Shown here in pieces: positions 10,701 to 22,072 of a DNA stretch of 64,000 bases; the first letter of the stretch is position 1, and each line of letters begins with the position of its first letter. The notes below the pieces were generated by a model. That model was not told the DNA's origin. It saw nothing but the letters and a program-made list of their open reading frames with translations, and did no database searches. Made by a program: the position numbers and the translations under genes. Source of the stretch: Jackrogersella multiformis. Lineage: Eukaryota > Ascomycota > Sordariomycetes > Xylariales > Hypoxylaceae. The DNA is taken from NCBI GenBank assembly GCA_902806575.1, contig CADCXD010000011.1, positions 248,001 through 312,000 of the forward strand, in the 5' to 3' direction.

Positions 10701-13507
10701 GCCACAGCTTGAACTCAAGGGGGTTTCCAACAGTAGCTGAAAGGGCAATAATAGGGCATGGAGCTAGTAATAAGAGCTGTTCCCAGATGACACCATCCTC
10801 AGACTGTCCAATACAGTGGACTTCATCGAAAATAATTCTCTTAACCCTGTTAGACCAAGAGGTTGGTCTCTTGGAGTTTGAAGGGGCCAGAAGCATGACC
10901 TGGAGGATATGAGGCACTGTGATCAAGATTTGACAACCCTGTGGGTTGTTTACGCGATAATCGCGAGTGTGAATAGCCCATACCGACCGGCCCTCATGAT
11001 TGTGATACGACTTGGAGAACCGTGCCTGAACCTCGGCGGCGATTTGGTTGACTAAAGCCTTTGTGGGAGCGACATATACAATGATATCATCATCGTTAGT
11101 CTGCAAGATTTTCTTCATGGCATAGAAGGAGATGAAGGTCTTTCCAGCAGAAGTTGGTGCAACGACAAAAAGGCTTTTATCATCGTCAATCGCGTCGAGT
11201 ACCTTTCGCTGCCAAGCATCTGGATAGAAAGGGACTCGGTGATCTGGACGTGAGTCGTAACTCCGCTCCATATAGGGGCCACAAGAGTTTAGTTGAAACT
11301 TCACCGGTTCGGAAGACATCGTAAATTTCCGTTCTGTGTTGTCCATAGTATATGGCAACCCTCGTTCGGGCAAAGAGGACAAGGTGACGTTTAGGGGTAT
11401 CCCTAGGTTGTATGATAAGGGGCGTAGTCGAGATGCAATATCCCTGGTGAGCTGCATGCTAGTCATACCGAGAACTTTTGACCACAAAAGGGCTTCAATG
11501 TGAGGGACTAAAATGGATTTTTAGCTAGTTCTTATCAGCTCAAATGACTGTTCAGTCACCTACTATTCTGCACCGAATGTTTACCACATCGTAGCTGTGT
11601 TAAAATGTGACACATATACAAGGATATCTCTGCATTGACAAAAGGCTTGCTCTGCTGCGAAAGACCCGACAAATGCCTATCAACGTCGAGGAAGCGCTTT
11701 ATCAGCGACCTTTCCTTCTCGAATTCTAGTAGTCGCTCCCTCCAGGATTCGATGGCTGCCAAAGACTTGGCCTCATTCTTGGCCATTCTTGTAGCTTCCG
11801 CTGCCTCAAGAGCCTTCTGTCTTCCTTTGCCGGGTGTACTCTTGGGAGCCTGTTTCCGATTCTTTACAGGACCTTGTTCATTTGAATCGAGCTTCGAACT
11901 AGCTTTTGGATTGCCTCGAGTCTTCGGGTTCTTCTCTGCGACATTCTGTACAACGATGATCTCAGGGTCGATATTCTTCCCAGATGCTCCAGTTAAGCTT
12001 GCAGAATAAGCAATGGTGTCCGCCATGAATTTCTGATTCCTCTTCCTGGCAAAGAACCCAGGTTTCGAACTATATTTGTGATCGAGGGGCTTCTTGGCAT
12101 TATGCCAGTGGGTTAGTTCCTGGAAGATTTTGGAGTATGGCAGCTCGGGGTTCTCTTCAGTCTTTAACTGTACATGCTGTAGGTACTGGTCAACGATAGG
12201 ATGGCTGAACGGAAGGACCGTAGACGTGACTTGATCCATTCGATCATTTGGTCGCTTGGCTGATCGAGCAAGGCCCACTTCAGCAATGTCGGAAGGACAA
12301 CCTGGAAGCATTTCCAGAACATCAACATCACTCAGCACCGCAAGGGCCTTAGATAACTCGGAAACCTCGAGTTTAAGAGATTGAGGTAGACGTAGACCTA
12401 GCGCGGTATTGCAGACTTCTAAGTAGAGCCGTCCATCGACGAGGTCAAATACATCCCACCTGGCAGACAATGTCAATTCGTCAATCCCTGCGTCAACGAT
12501 ACTGGTGGCAACTTGGCAGAACTCCTTGAAAGTGCGGTGATCTCCCCCTACCAGGCCATGGCCAATCTGCGAGAAGGAACGCTGTGAAAGGGGACAATGC
12601 CGGAGCATAACGAGTTGCATGAGGATATGCAGAGCTCCCTTCTTTTTCGCGTCTGTTGCTTCAGTACGTAAGATATGCGAAAGAGCGTAGAGAGTGACTA
12701 TTTCCCGTGAAGTCAGTTCCCCATGTCGATTTGTTGCCAGGTGGAGTTTTACGTGGTTCTCGAGAGTTCTGCAAGAGTCGTCATTGTGTGCCATCGGTTT
12801 ATTACTCTCGAAACGGGCCATCTTTTTGGTAGGAGTTGCAATACAAATATGAACCTAGAGAGTGGTGAGAACGAGGCCTAGTAGAACATTTGGGAGGTCA
12901 TGATATTCACCTTCGAATTACCAAAGGCAATTTCATCAATGAACGCCACACAATAACCGGAGTAGGACATTTGGTATCCGATACTCAAATGGGCAAGAGT
13001 AGCGGGATTGTCATTTGAATTGCTGGCTCGACCATCTGAGCACATGAAGAAATACTGGGGATTTGACGCCAAGTATTGATGAAAAGCTTCACTGTCGACG
13101 GCATCGAAACGATGACTGAAACAGGGAGGGGGTTGGCGCGCAAAGTGCTGGATTATGATCGCTCTTGTGAGAATATACTTGTAACCAATATCGGTAGATG
13201 TCCCATAGGGAATGCATAGGTCCTTTTGATTATCGAACCAGACAATATGAAAGTTACAACCGCGATCTCTCAATTTCCCCAAGAAGGATTCGATGGCGAA
13301 GATGGCGTGTAGAAGTTGAAAGCCGTACTCGTAATCGACTCGTGCAGCGGAGATGCAATGGGCCAAAAGGGCTTCGCCATGGATGGCAAATGATTCCTTC
13401 CCTGCGAAGTCACCCACTATGTCGACAGTAAGAGGACTCAAAGAGGTGCGCCAGGTTTGGAGAAGCGAGCGGCTCTCCTCACTCCACGATCCCTCTGAGG
13501 ATAGCAT
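7732..13507 (-). CDS. DDX60-like Ski2-family DExH helicase
   Basis: Six exons: 12911-13507, 11585-12854, 10484-11507, 9786-10431, 9441-9631 and 7732-9385, giving 1793 residues, close to the 1712 of human DDX60. The N-terminus holds the family's PIN-like region (VDIVGDFAGKESF, then GFQLLHAIFAIE and CNFHIVWFDN). Helicase motifs: Walker A APTSAGKT (739-746), DEVH box (850-853), SAT (879-881), and motif VI QASGRAGRRG (1289-1298). Splice junctions restore canonical family text, for example GMNRQYRQ-VVEMLFRKGY. In animals DDX60 is an antiviral cytosolic RNA helicase; the fungal role is not known. A poly-basic linker KKPKGKKKA lies near the C-terminus. The acceptor at 9631 (154-base intron) is the least certain boundary. 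Confidence 0.92.
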
Positions 13508-14503
13508 GTCGGGGCATAGGCGTTATCATGGGTGAATACAATTTAGTCAATAGAGTAAAGTAGTTGAGGTAGAAAATTATGAGATAAATGATTCATACAT
13601 TATGTACTGAGATGGGAGCCAGCAAATTCTTGGTGAATCCGAAATTGGGTATATATTTGCATTGGGCATGAAAAAGAAATGATCAATAATAAATGAAATA
13701 TGCAAGAAGCCGTCACAATGTCCATCCTGCAGCGACCTGTAATAGGAGTCTCGAACACGCAAACGGTTGATTCGTCAAAGTAGATCAACAAACGAGGTGA
13801 TGTTACCTTGACGCTTCACAACTACCTAGTAGTCCTATTTGACAGAGTGGCCGATCTTGTAATCATTTCTTCTATTGTGGCTACAACCTGCCTACCGAGA
13901 CACATAGGTACCTAAGTATACTATTAAATGTTGAATATGTTTGTTTGTATGTTCAGGCCTCTCTGGATACACACCTACCTCCGATATGGCGCACCATCTA
14001 CCTAAGTATAGCTACCTAGGTAAGTACCTAGGTAAGTAAGCAAGCTTATTGATACACTCCTAGTGAGAGGTAACCAATTAACCTAATAGGTCGCTCTTCA
14101 ATGGTATGTATACCTATGCACAGAGGCAATTTTTAAGCGAGACAAATAAGACGCTCCGGCGCACTCATGATCCAGCACAGTACATCGGCGAATATCAACT
14201 TTCGACGTTTGCGGGAGCTTAGATTTCAAACTAAGTAGTTAGATGCGGCGTTAAGAATTTCCACGGAGCCTCTGTTTTGGTTATGCTATTCGCATTAAGA
14301 TTTAATTCTTATAACGATGCACGATAGAAGCCCCTTTTTGCGGTTTAAACGTTCGCGGTCCATGCTCTAGTTACCTAGTTGTGCCGCAAGCTAAAATTCA
14401 AAGGTCTATCCCCATAACAGCTGAGCATTGGTTTTAACTACTATTATCGACACTTATACTCGTTATTGGGACGAGGTTTTCTTTTTTATCTTCGCTCCCA
14501 GTC
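13508..14503. other. Intergenic gap upstream of helicase
   Basis: Promoter of the helicase and 3' side of the sugar transporter. No supported gene. A run of TACCTAGGTA-like words lies at about 13905-14040 (CTACCTAGGTAAGTACC type). Confidence 0.6.
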
Positions 14504-16445
14504 TCATTGTGCTCTAGAAATACGCTGAGCCTCCGCATCAACGAAGCTCGTCGGGCGTCCCCGGTGAGTCATATCTTTCTTGCCCAGTACAAAGACAGAT
14601 GGGTTTGCTATAAACATGTGATCCATATCTTCAAGTGTGCGGTTTGATGTCTCTGGGTAAAACAGAAGCACAATAGGGAAAAAGGAGAAGCAGAATATGG
14701 CGAACACTATTTTCCTATTAGAAGTCAAACAACATTAAACAATCTTTCGGGTTTAAACTCACTGAGATAGAGGCCCCATTTTAAACGGTCGATGCCTACT
14801 TTGCTGAACTGTGTCACTACGAAGCCAAATAACCAATTCGTCGCTGTTGCGGCTGCGGCGCCGCGTGTTCGCCACCCTAATGAGTTCACCTCGGCACTGT
14901 AAATCCATGGTACACTTGCCCAACTTATGCCGAAAAAGACATGGTAAACGATGGACATCGCGGTAGTCACGTTACCCATCTATACACCTTGTGAGTATAA
15001 TTCAAAACTAGTGGAAAATGCGAACTAACAAGTCGTCTTTTTGAAATATCAGTCTCACTTTCTCTTAAGGTGAGAGATGCGATTAAATGACACAGACCCA
15101 TTGCGATAGTGCCATTTAACATCATTCTGTTCCAGAAGTTAGCTATTGGGCATACAACAATTCAAGTTTTATGGCTGAATACTTTCGACGACCGAAACGA
15201 TCAATGAAGATCAAACTTCCAAAGGCCGACACAAAATAAACAGTGCCGCTAACAGCAGCAATCAATCTGCTCATTTCCTGGCTGAAACCGACATTCTCCG
15301 TTAGTAAGGTGGGAAGATAAAATCCTGTCATACATGTTAGTATTATTCGAACAATATATCAATATAGGAAGATGTGCCTAAAAAGTTTATCCCGGTTAAC
15401 TGTTGCATCGCTTGTGTTCCACATGATAATATCAGGCGTCGAAAGTTGTGTGTCTTGTCTCGGAAACATAGAACGTCCATAAGCGGCGTGAGGTCTTCTC
15501 TCTCAAGGTCTATTGCCACTTTGATTGACTGAAACTCGGATGTCACCAGTCCATCATGTGTTGAGATATCTTTTCCAGCAAGTTGAGCGAGTACTTCTAA
15601 AGCCTCTTGATCCTTACCAGCTAGTAACAGCCACCTTGGGGATTCGGGTACGAATAGGAGGAGTGGTGCTACAGCGAAGAAGAATATGACCTGAAAGGCG
15701 AGAGGGAAGCGCCACTGAAGTGGGCCGTCTTGAAAATATAGGGCGTAGCTGATCCAATTCGCTAGCGCAAACATGGTGACGTTGGAGCTGGCGCCTATCC
15801 CAACAAGCTTTCCTCGATGCTCTGACTTTGCGCACTCGGACAGGTAAACGGGTGTCGTCGTTGACGTTAGACCTATACCAAGCCCGTTCACCAAGCGCCC
15901 AATGATCATTTGGGGTAGCTGGTAGGAGGTGAATTGCAGGGTTGCTCCTACGAAGTTTAATACCAATCCAATAGCAATGGTTTTCCTTCGGCCTAACTTG
16001 TCGCCAGAGATGAAAGCTACGATGGATCCTACGAAAGCGCCGATCTTGGTCAATCGACTCATACTTAGCTTGGGTACTCATGATTTTGGTCTGGGAAGAG
16101 ACAATCAAAAATGTATATTAGTACTTACGAAAAAACAACTCGAAGTAATCCCCGAGATATTAGCATCGAGAGTTTGTGGGAATTGCGTTTTGAAATTGTC
16201 GGAGACGAGAACGCCGGCGAATACCCCCTATTTTCCGCCCAGTAATTAGACTTATATCGTATTTTCATCAAATCTTCAACCAATAATGACATACCTGGCA
16301 GTAACCAAACCAACAAGATGAAACTGAGGTGTAATGTCAGTAATGCCCTAATCGAGAAAATTTGAAGCAGGTACATACGCGCATCGACGAGTGTGATCAT
16401 GGCGATCAACCAACCGCCGTAAATACGGCTCTTATGTCGTATCAT
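14504..16445 (-). CDS. MFS sugar transporter with a probable GC-AG intron
   Basis: Eight exons: 16379-16445, 16295-16323, 16129-16227, 15378-16068, 15183-15324, 15030-15126, 14763-14979 and 14504-14706, giving 514 residues and about 12 membrane segments. Sugar-porter signatures are present: GDKLGRRKT and DRFGRRK loops, VPESPRWLL, QQLTGINFLGFYLPT and the PETSNRTLEDMD C-terminal motif. Likely a plasma-membrane hexose or related proton symporter; the substrate cannot be read. Two oddities: the intron at 15325-15377 has a perfect TACTAAC branch and CAG acceptor but its only fitting donor is GCACAT, and the first-helix motif reads FGYCQG where the family normally has FGYDQG. The 29-base second exon is very short. 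Start chosen at MIRHKSRIYGG because upstream has no in-frame ATG. Confidence 0.88.
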
Positions 16446-17887
16446 TTTCGTTGATATTAATTTGAACTTATACTTCAAAAATGCAAATAAAAATAGCAAA
16501 GGGTTTAGTGACCGTAAGCACTTTTAATTAAGACATGGAGTTTTAGTTTGGTAAGGTGTAGTAATGTCACGACGATACCTCGAATATAAGAATCGGCCGT
16601 GAGCGAGATATGTAGGGTATATGGAGCTCCGACAGTGACCTTAAGCCTTCTACGCCGAGGCCGGCCTACTGTAGCTATCGCGAGTCCAGACTTAGCTTGC
16701 ATCCGGAAGCTACCGTCAGTGGTAACGAATGGTAACGCTACGGCTCTAGCCCGTTGCCAAGATGAAGTGGCCCTGTGGGGTCTTTATTGTCTACCTACCT
16801 ACACTAGATCGGGGACAGTTCACCAATGCTTTCCATTCCCGGTTACCGGATTATAAAACGACTGGGGGGCTAATTGTGATTTCTTGTTCTCTCGTAATTT
16901 GAATTTTATCGTTTTAATAATGTGTTTCTTGCTTCCTTATTCTCTTTAACTTCTAATTAGCCCGCTTCGTTCTATCTAATTAAGTACCTAGGTAGTTATC
17001 GTAACCTCCTTAAGGTTAGAGGATCCATCATAAAGACCGGATATATCTTCACCTGTGATTGCCTTAGTACCTAGGTAGATTTATTTCCGGTCGGGACGGC
17101 GTCGGCCCCCCTTTTCTTTCTTTCTTAGCCTCCGGAGTGAAGAAGTCACACCGAGAATCATAGGCCCCGCTTGAACCAATGGCATGGCGATCCGTGCCGG
17201 CCCGCTTCAAGGTAGCTTCCGCGATAAGCTTGATTTTAGGAACTGCCAATTGTAGCAACTCCGACGGTTGCATCGTTCCCTTAAAATACCAAGTAAGGAG
17301 TCTAGTATGCATTGCATCGTTTCCACTCAATTCATGCAACCTGTAGGGACTGCATGCTTAAGTGTGATAAGTTGAAGATCATGAGTTTTAGCTGTTGGAA
17401 ATTTGGAGCGAATGCTACTCTGCAAGAAATTATTATATTTTTGTCACAAACTACCCGTATTCGTAAAAAAACGTTGGAAACTCACCAAGGGTTTTCAACG
17501 CACTACATGTATGTGGATCTACGAAATAATTATGATTGACATATAATAGAGAATAAATAAGGGAATACTAGGCAAATCAAACGACTAGCTAACCTAGATT
17601 CGCGACAACATCTACCGAAAATATGTGTAACGGTTTATAATAACCTGAGAGCTACACCGCTAAAAGTGGAACGTTACTGAATCAGTATCTTGGCGGCCTT
17701 ATACTCACCGGAGCTCTTATCTAAGGGACGTAGCGGTCAGAAGCCGACGCAGGAAGATGCAAACGCTAGCTCTTTGGTGTTGTGACAGCGTGTACATATC
17801 AGCGGATCTCAGAGGCATACATGTGAAAAGTAGTTCATGAACCAACCACGACCAGGTGTATATTCTAACTACCTAATTTCGAATCCA
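16446..17887. other. Gap without recognised gene
   Basis: Several short open stretches occur on both strands but none carries a motif or has neighbouring exons that fit. TACCTAGGTAG words are at about 16985 and 17068. Nothing else is supported. Confidence 0.5.
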
Positions 17888-18710
17888 TCATTCGCCTACT
17901 AGTTTGATCAAATTCTGCAACGACTCAACCGGATCCAAAATCTTCAAGTGCCCAAACCTCAGCGATTCCATGCCTGGGTCTGTTGGAAGATCAATATCCC
18001 ATCTACGTTTGAGTACGTCCCTGATTAAATCGTAGCACGCCCCGATTCTAATAACCTCGATAGACGGCCCGCTGAAATCCAATAAGGTAGAGCTCCGACC
18101 GTGAACCCACCACTTCAAGAGTCCATAGTCTATCACGATGCCCGCTACATCAAGGACTTCCTTGTTGATATCATCTACACGATACTTCGTGCCTGCGACA
18201 TCAAGCTTAGCAGCGAGTCACTTTCTGCCGTTGCGTTGAGAACTCACCAGTTCCTGATAAATTAGCCGAGCTACCGAGCAGCGGTATATTCTCCGCGAAA
18301 GTCAAGCTCGTTAATGCATCCTGGAATGCGCCCGCATTAACTAGGAGGGAAAGACTTCCGTTCACGTCGCAAGCCTCCATAGTGACGGGATCGATGTTCT
18401 TCACCATCGGGTGGTCTCGATTATACCGTGCGATGACACCGACCGGAATATCGAGATCCTGACTCAAATGGTCGATGATTTCTCGGTGTAGGGGGTCTAT
18501 GATGTGGACCTCCTTGTGAATGGCGTAGGACCCGATCCCGGCATGGCGTTTGTGAGCCCCCCGCTGCTTCGTCAGGAAAATCTTCTCGAGAGACTTGGCA
18601 TTGGTAGCCATAATAGCATAGCCGACGTCCGCAGGACAAATTGCTATGCCACCTGTTTTCAACACCTCAAAGACGCGTCGAGCATCAGCTTGAACATCGG
18701 GACGACCCAT
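17888..18710 (-). CDS. YrdC/Sua5-fold protein (divergent, single domain)
   Basis: Two exons (18248-18710 and 17888-18192, intron with GTGAGT donor) give 255 residues. The fold reads GGIAICPADVGYAIM, then TKQRG, then GSSANLSGTGTKYRV, matching the ATP/threonine-binding core of YrdC proteins, including the KxR and SxxN motifs. The usual PTDTVYGL is changed to PADVGYAI. Canonical fungal Sua5, which makes threonylcarbamoyl-AMP for t6A tRNA modification, is much longer (over 400 residues), so this is probably a paralogue rather than the t6A enzyme. The C-terminal region (DYGLLKWWVHGRSSTLLDFSG) resembles the family's end. Function is inferred only; it may carbamoylate a small molecule. Confidence 0.8.
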
Positions 18711-19575
18711 GATGAAGAATCAGTCTCTATCATTTGAATGTTTGAATGTTTGAATGAATGCAAGAGAATTAGTTGCAACACGGGCGACTTTTCCTTCCTT
18801 TTATAAACAGAATTGTTACATTTCAAGGATATCGCGGAGTGTAGCCGGCGGTTCAGAAACTGCATATGTCATGTATTCTACATGCACCTGTCCGGGACTA
18901 TCGTATTCCGAAGCCTCAACTTAGCCAGAATTATTGTGTGAGGAGCACTTTCTTTACAGGCAGACATGATTACGCGAGATGGGTTCATAGCATTGATTGG
19001 TTTATCTCTGCCTTTTCGGACTTATATCTACGAGAAAAGAGAATGCATATGAGGAATATCTGGAATTTATTTGCTTATAAATAACCTACCGGAGCGAAAA
19101 GCACTTTGGTACATATTATATGAGCTGATTCATGCATGTTGTTGCAGGATGATGATGCATTCATCTATGCTGACGGCTCTTAAAGAACAGGGGGAAAAGG
19201 GAAAACTCTCAGTGGGCTAAATAGCCATAGCATACACCTGGTGATGATGATTAGGTATGTTTACATCCGGAGGACGTATGTGACTCTCTAAGAAACATAC
19301 ATCGAGCGTATTATTAAGCAAAAGACGTCCAGAGTACCCCGAAGGGCAGAGCTAGAGTAACGCCTGACATAAATCATACACCTGAAACGGTAGGTAACAT
19401 TTGTTTTTACTAATGCATTACCTACCTGTTCATAATATTATAATATGACTTAAGCTACGGTGAATTGTAATTTATTTATCATATATAAAAGGGGGTTTGA
19501 ACAAACGAGCCAAGAGAGATGAACTTTCTTAAAACATGAACCTAAATCATAAAATAGAATAGGCAAGCTACCGGA
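18711..19575. other. Gap holding repeat copy 1
   Basis: No gene supported. The upstream leader of the YrdC gene (18720-18770) has a GAATGTTTGAATGTTTGAATG triple. The middle of the gap holds copy 1 of the dispersed structured repeat (19241-19373). Confidence 0.6.
19241..19373 (+). repeat. Dispersed structured repeat, copy 1
   Basis: This copy starts with a GATGATGAT run, followed by TCCGGAGGACGTATG, then GACGTCCAGAGTACCCCGAA, GGGCAGAGCT and GCCTGACATAA. Three related copies lie in the same orientation at 58656, 59282 and 59835. It is not part of any open reading frame that is conserved among copies. The first hairpin arm has one mismatch here (ACATCC against GGACGT), unlike the other copies. 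Confidence 0.7.
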
Positions 19576-20567
19576 CTAAGGTAAAGGGGTTGAGGCTGAT
19601 CCACGCAGTGTTCCTTGATCTTCGTCAGCTTGACGCCGTCGATAAGCGGTTGAGCCAGTACCCCTTCGCCCCTTTCCATCGCCTTTGATTTGTTTCCGAA
19701 GCCTTTTCCGTAGCAACTTGACTGATCTGTACAACAACAGCGCCATGACGATAAAGAAAGCTAGTATCAGTGAAGCCACCCAAGAGACCCAGAACTTGCT
19801 TTGACTTGGTGCATAGTAACCCGGCATCGAGAGCATTGCAGCGACAGTAGAGAATGGGAGGTATATCGACGCTACTTGAGTAAGTGTCGTGATACCGGAG
19901 CTTCTAATCCCTGCCTGGCCTCTTTGATAGCAGTGAGGCCTGTCAAGAGATTGACGTTCTTCCCAGTCGTGGCAGAAATTTGCTCAAAACCTTGGTGTAT
20001 GAAGTTGAGGTCGTGGACTACTTTTGTCTATGGGTGAATAAGTCTTTGAGCATCCTTACCGCAACGTCGAAGTTTGGAATATCTTCCAGCCTGAGTTGAA
20101 TGCGATGCATATCTCGTGACATGTAGCCAGGTACAAGTTGCCACTGCTTTGACATCATTCGACCAATGCTGCGATATGCATCTTCTGTGATGCTGCCTCC
20201 TTCCATTTCGCAGTTTGAAAGGTAGTTAGCCATCCAAGTGGATGTTGGCCTTGATATCTAACCCCGGTGGCATAGGATCTATAAGCACCACCATGAAATC
20301 TGTTCCTTGTTCAGAGTCTGATCGTCTCACCCACACAGACAATGGCCCCGAGATTAAGGCCACTGGGAGTTCAGGTTTGACACCATCACTTTGCACCTTT
20401 GCTTGGTTTCTCCCTGGCAAGATTTGAACTTCTCGATTGATCTTGAGTGCATACCTACCTAGATGTTTCCCGTGGGCTTTTTCAGGTGCATGGTTCTGGT
20501 GGTGTGTCAACGGTCGGGGTACGGTGTGGATTATATCAATTAGTAGGTATGTAACATTGATATTCAT
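19576..20567 (-). pseudogene. CorA-like membrane transporter pseudogene
   Basis: Read leftward, pieces in different frames match the C-terminal half of fungal CorA-like proteins: PELPVALISGPLSVWVRR and a VVLIDP segment (20226-20567), then SNCEMEGG and RLEDIPNFDVAVRMLKDLF (to about 20020), then VVHDLNFIHQGFEQISATT and LTGLTAIKEARQ, then TTLTQVASIYLPFSTVAAM and two membrane helices (to 19576). At least three frame changes are needed (near 20228, 20022 and 19905), each of one base, and none coincides with splice sites. An apparent stop follows at two of them. The N-terminal half is not seen. I conclude a decayed gene rather than an intron-rich one. In the family CorA proteins carry Mg2+; the expected GMN motif is not found here. 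Confidence 0.65.
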
Positions 20568-20754
20568 TAGTTGTTAAGGAAAGCCCAGGTAGCTCGTAAA
20601 CCACATGCGGACATATCCAACCTTGAATCAGGCAAATTAACGAGAATTGCAACAACCGTAGACAAACTCCATAATTATCCAAGAATAGCTTTGCGTGGCT
20701 TACAAGCGCTCCTTCATAACCATTAAGACGAGATACCGTTCTTATCGACCAAGC

Positions 20755-21298
20755 TCAAGGATGGGTCCTGTACTTATCGTGCTGCGTCTGGAAATTGGAA
20801 AACTTCTTCGCAGAATTATGTGCATTTTGAGCCTGCTGAACATGACCTTGATACTGCCCTTGAGCTTGTAAAACGTCGACATATTTGGTATTGAACGAAT
20901 CGCGGCGCTCAGCGTGACTGGTGTACTCCAACCATGTCAGTTATCGTCTCCCCTTCGGTAATATAATGGTAGTTCTCGTTCCCGCGGATGAGAACTCACT
21001 ATTGAGCCGTGGTAGCGGCCGTCCCAGCCAGGGGAGCCAATGTTGCGTGTCCAGCCGGATAATACATGCCGCCTCCAACGGGACCGTAGGCACTACCCTG
21101 ATAAGGCTTCGTTGCCTTCAGCCCACGCGCTGTAGTAGTGTAGTTTGTACTTGCGGCGCCGGTAGACCGCTGTGCGCCTTTGTATCCATCGTACTTAGTC
21201 GCAATGGTATGTCCAGGAATGTAGTTCAAGTTGTTATCGAGGCCAGTGAATCTGCGCTGAAGTTCCGCCACCTTCTGCGGATCAGGGACCGAGGCCAT
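20755..21298 (-). CDS. Orphan 153-residue protein
   Basis: Two exons (21000-21298 and 20755-20917) with an 82-base intron (GTGAGT donor, CTGAC branch, CAG acceptor) give 153 residues. The N-terminal half is Gly/Tyr/Ala-rich with AYGPVGGGMYYPAG, and the C-terminal half is a polar Gln/Ala helix (YVDVLQAQGQYQGHVQQAQ). There is no signal peptide, membrane segment or catalytic motif. I do not recognise the family. The balanced codon use and clean splice sites favour a real gene. Confidence 0.65.
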
Positions 21299-22072
21299 CG
21301 GGGCTTAGGGGCTCAGGGGCCAGCCAGCAGGTATAAAGAATAGACGCAGAAGAATGTCCAAAATATTGTTTTCGAGGGGACAGAGATTACTGACATGGCA
21401 AAACGATGAGACTTAACTTGCTTGCTAATAGAAGCCTGTCAGCACTTTATAGAGCCATGATGGCCAACTGTGCCATACTGACCACGCTGTGGTCAAGCAT
21501 GAATAATCCTCTCTTAAAGCTTTTGAAAGCGAGGACCAACCAGTAAGATGTTGGGACTGACACACGCATATTGTAGCCCTGAAAGAGGTCGACGATGAGG
21601 CTGCAGTTAGTACTTGAGTCCCCCCAAAGTGCCGCGCGCCAGTGTAAAGAACAAATAAAGGGGGACCTCGGGAGGGATGCACCCGTGGACCCAATCAGAG
21701 TTCGTCATTTCTATCTTGCTGGTAAAAATACTACCTAGGTACCTAGGTGAGGTACCTAAGGTATGGTTGCAGGCGTGGCACAGACCAACCGACCAAAGAC
21801 CCTTGCTAGCGCGGAAATTGACAATACACTAACCTAGTGTATCTTAAGACTTACAGTTTGTACACCATAGTACCTTCTGATTGGGTCCGTCTGTCCTACC
21901 CACTTTATCTTTTTACACTTACGTAGTAGCGCGGACATTTGAGGGGATCCACCTGCGACCAACTTGTCTCAACCCGTCTATCAATTAAATCATATACCTA
22001 CCTAAGGTATGTGATCACGTTGAAGCAGCACATCACACATAACTTCACCAAGATTATCTACGCCAAACAAAC
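21299..22072. other. Divergent intergenic region
   Basis: Shared promoter of the 153-residue protein (leftward) and the F-box-like gene (rightward). It holds TACCTAGGTACCTAGGTGAGG at about 21730 and no supported gene. Confidence 0.6.

Noticed and set aside
17064..17539. Open frames of 75-91 codons
   Set aside because: No motif or adjoining exons; AT-rich sequence with expected chance frames.
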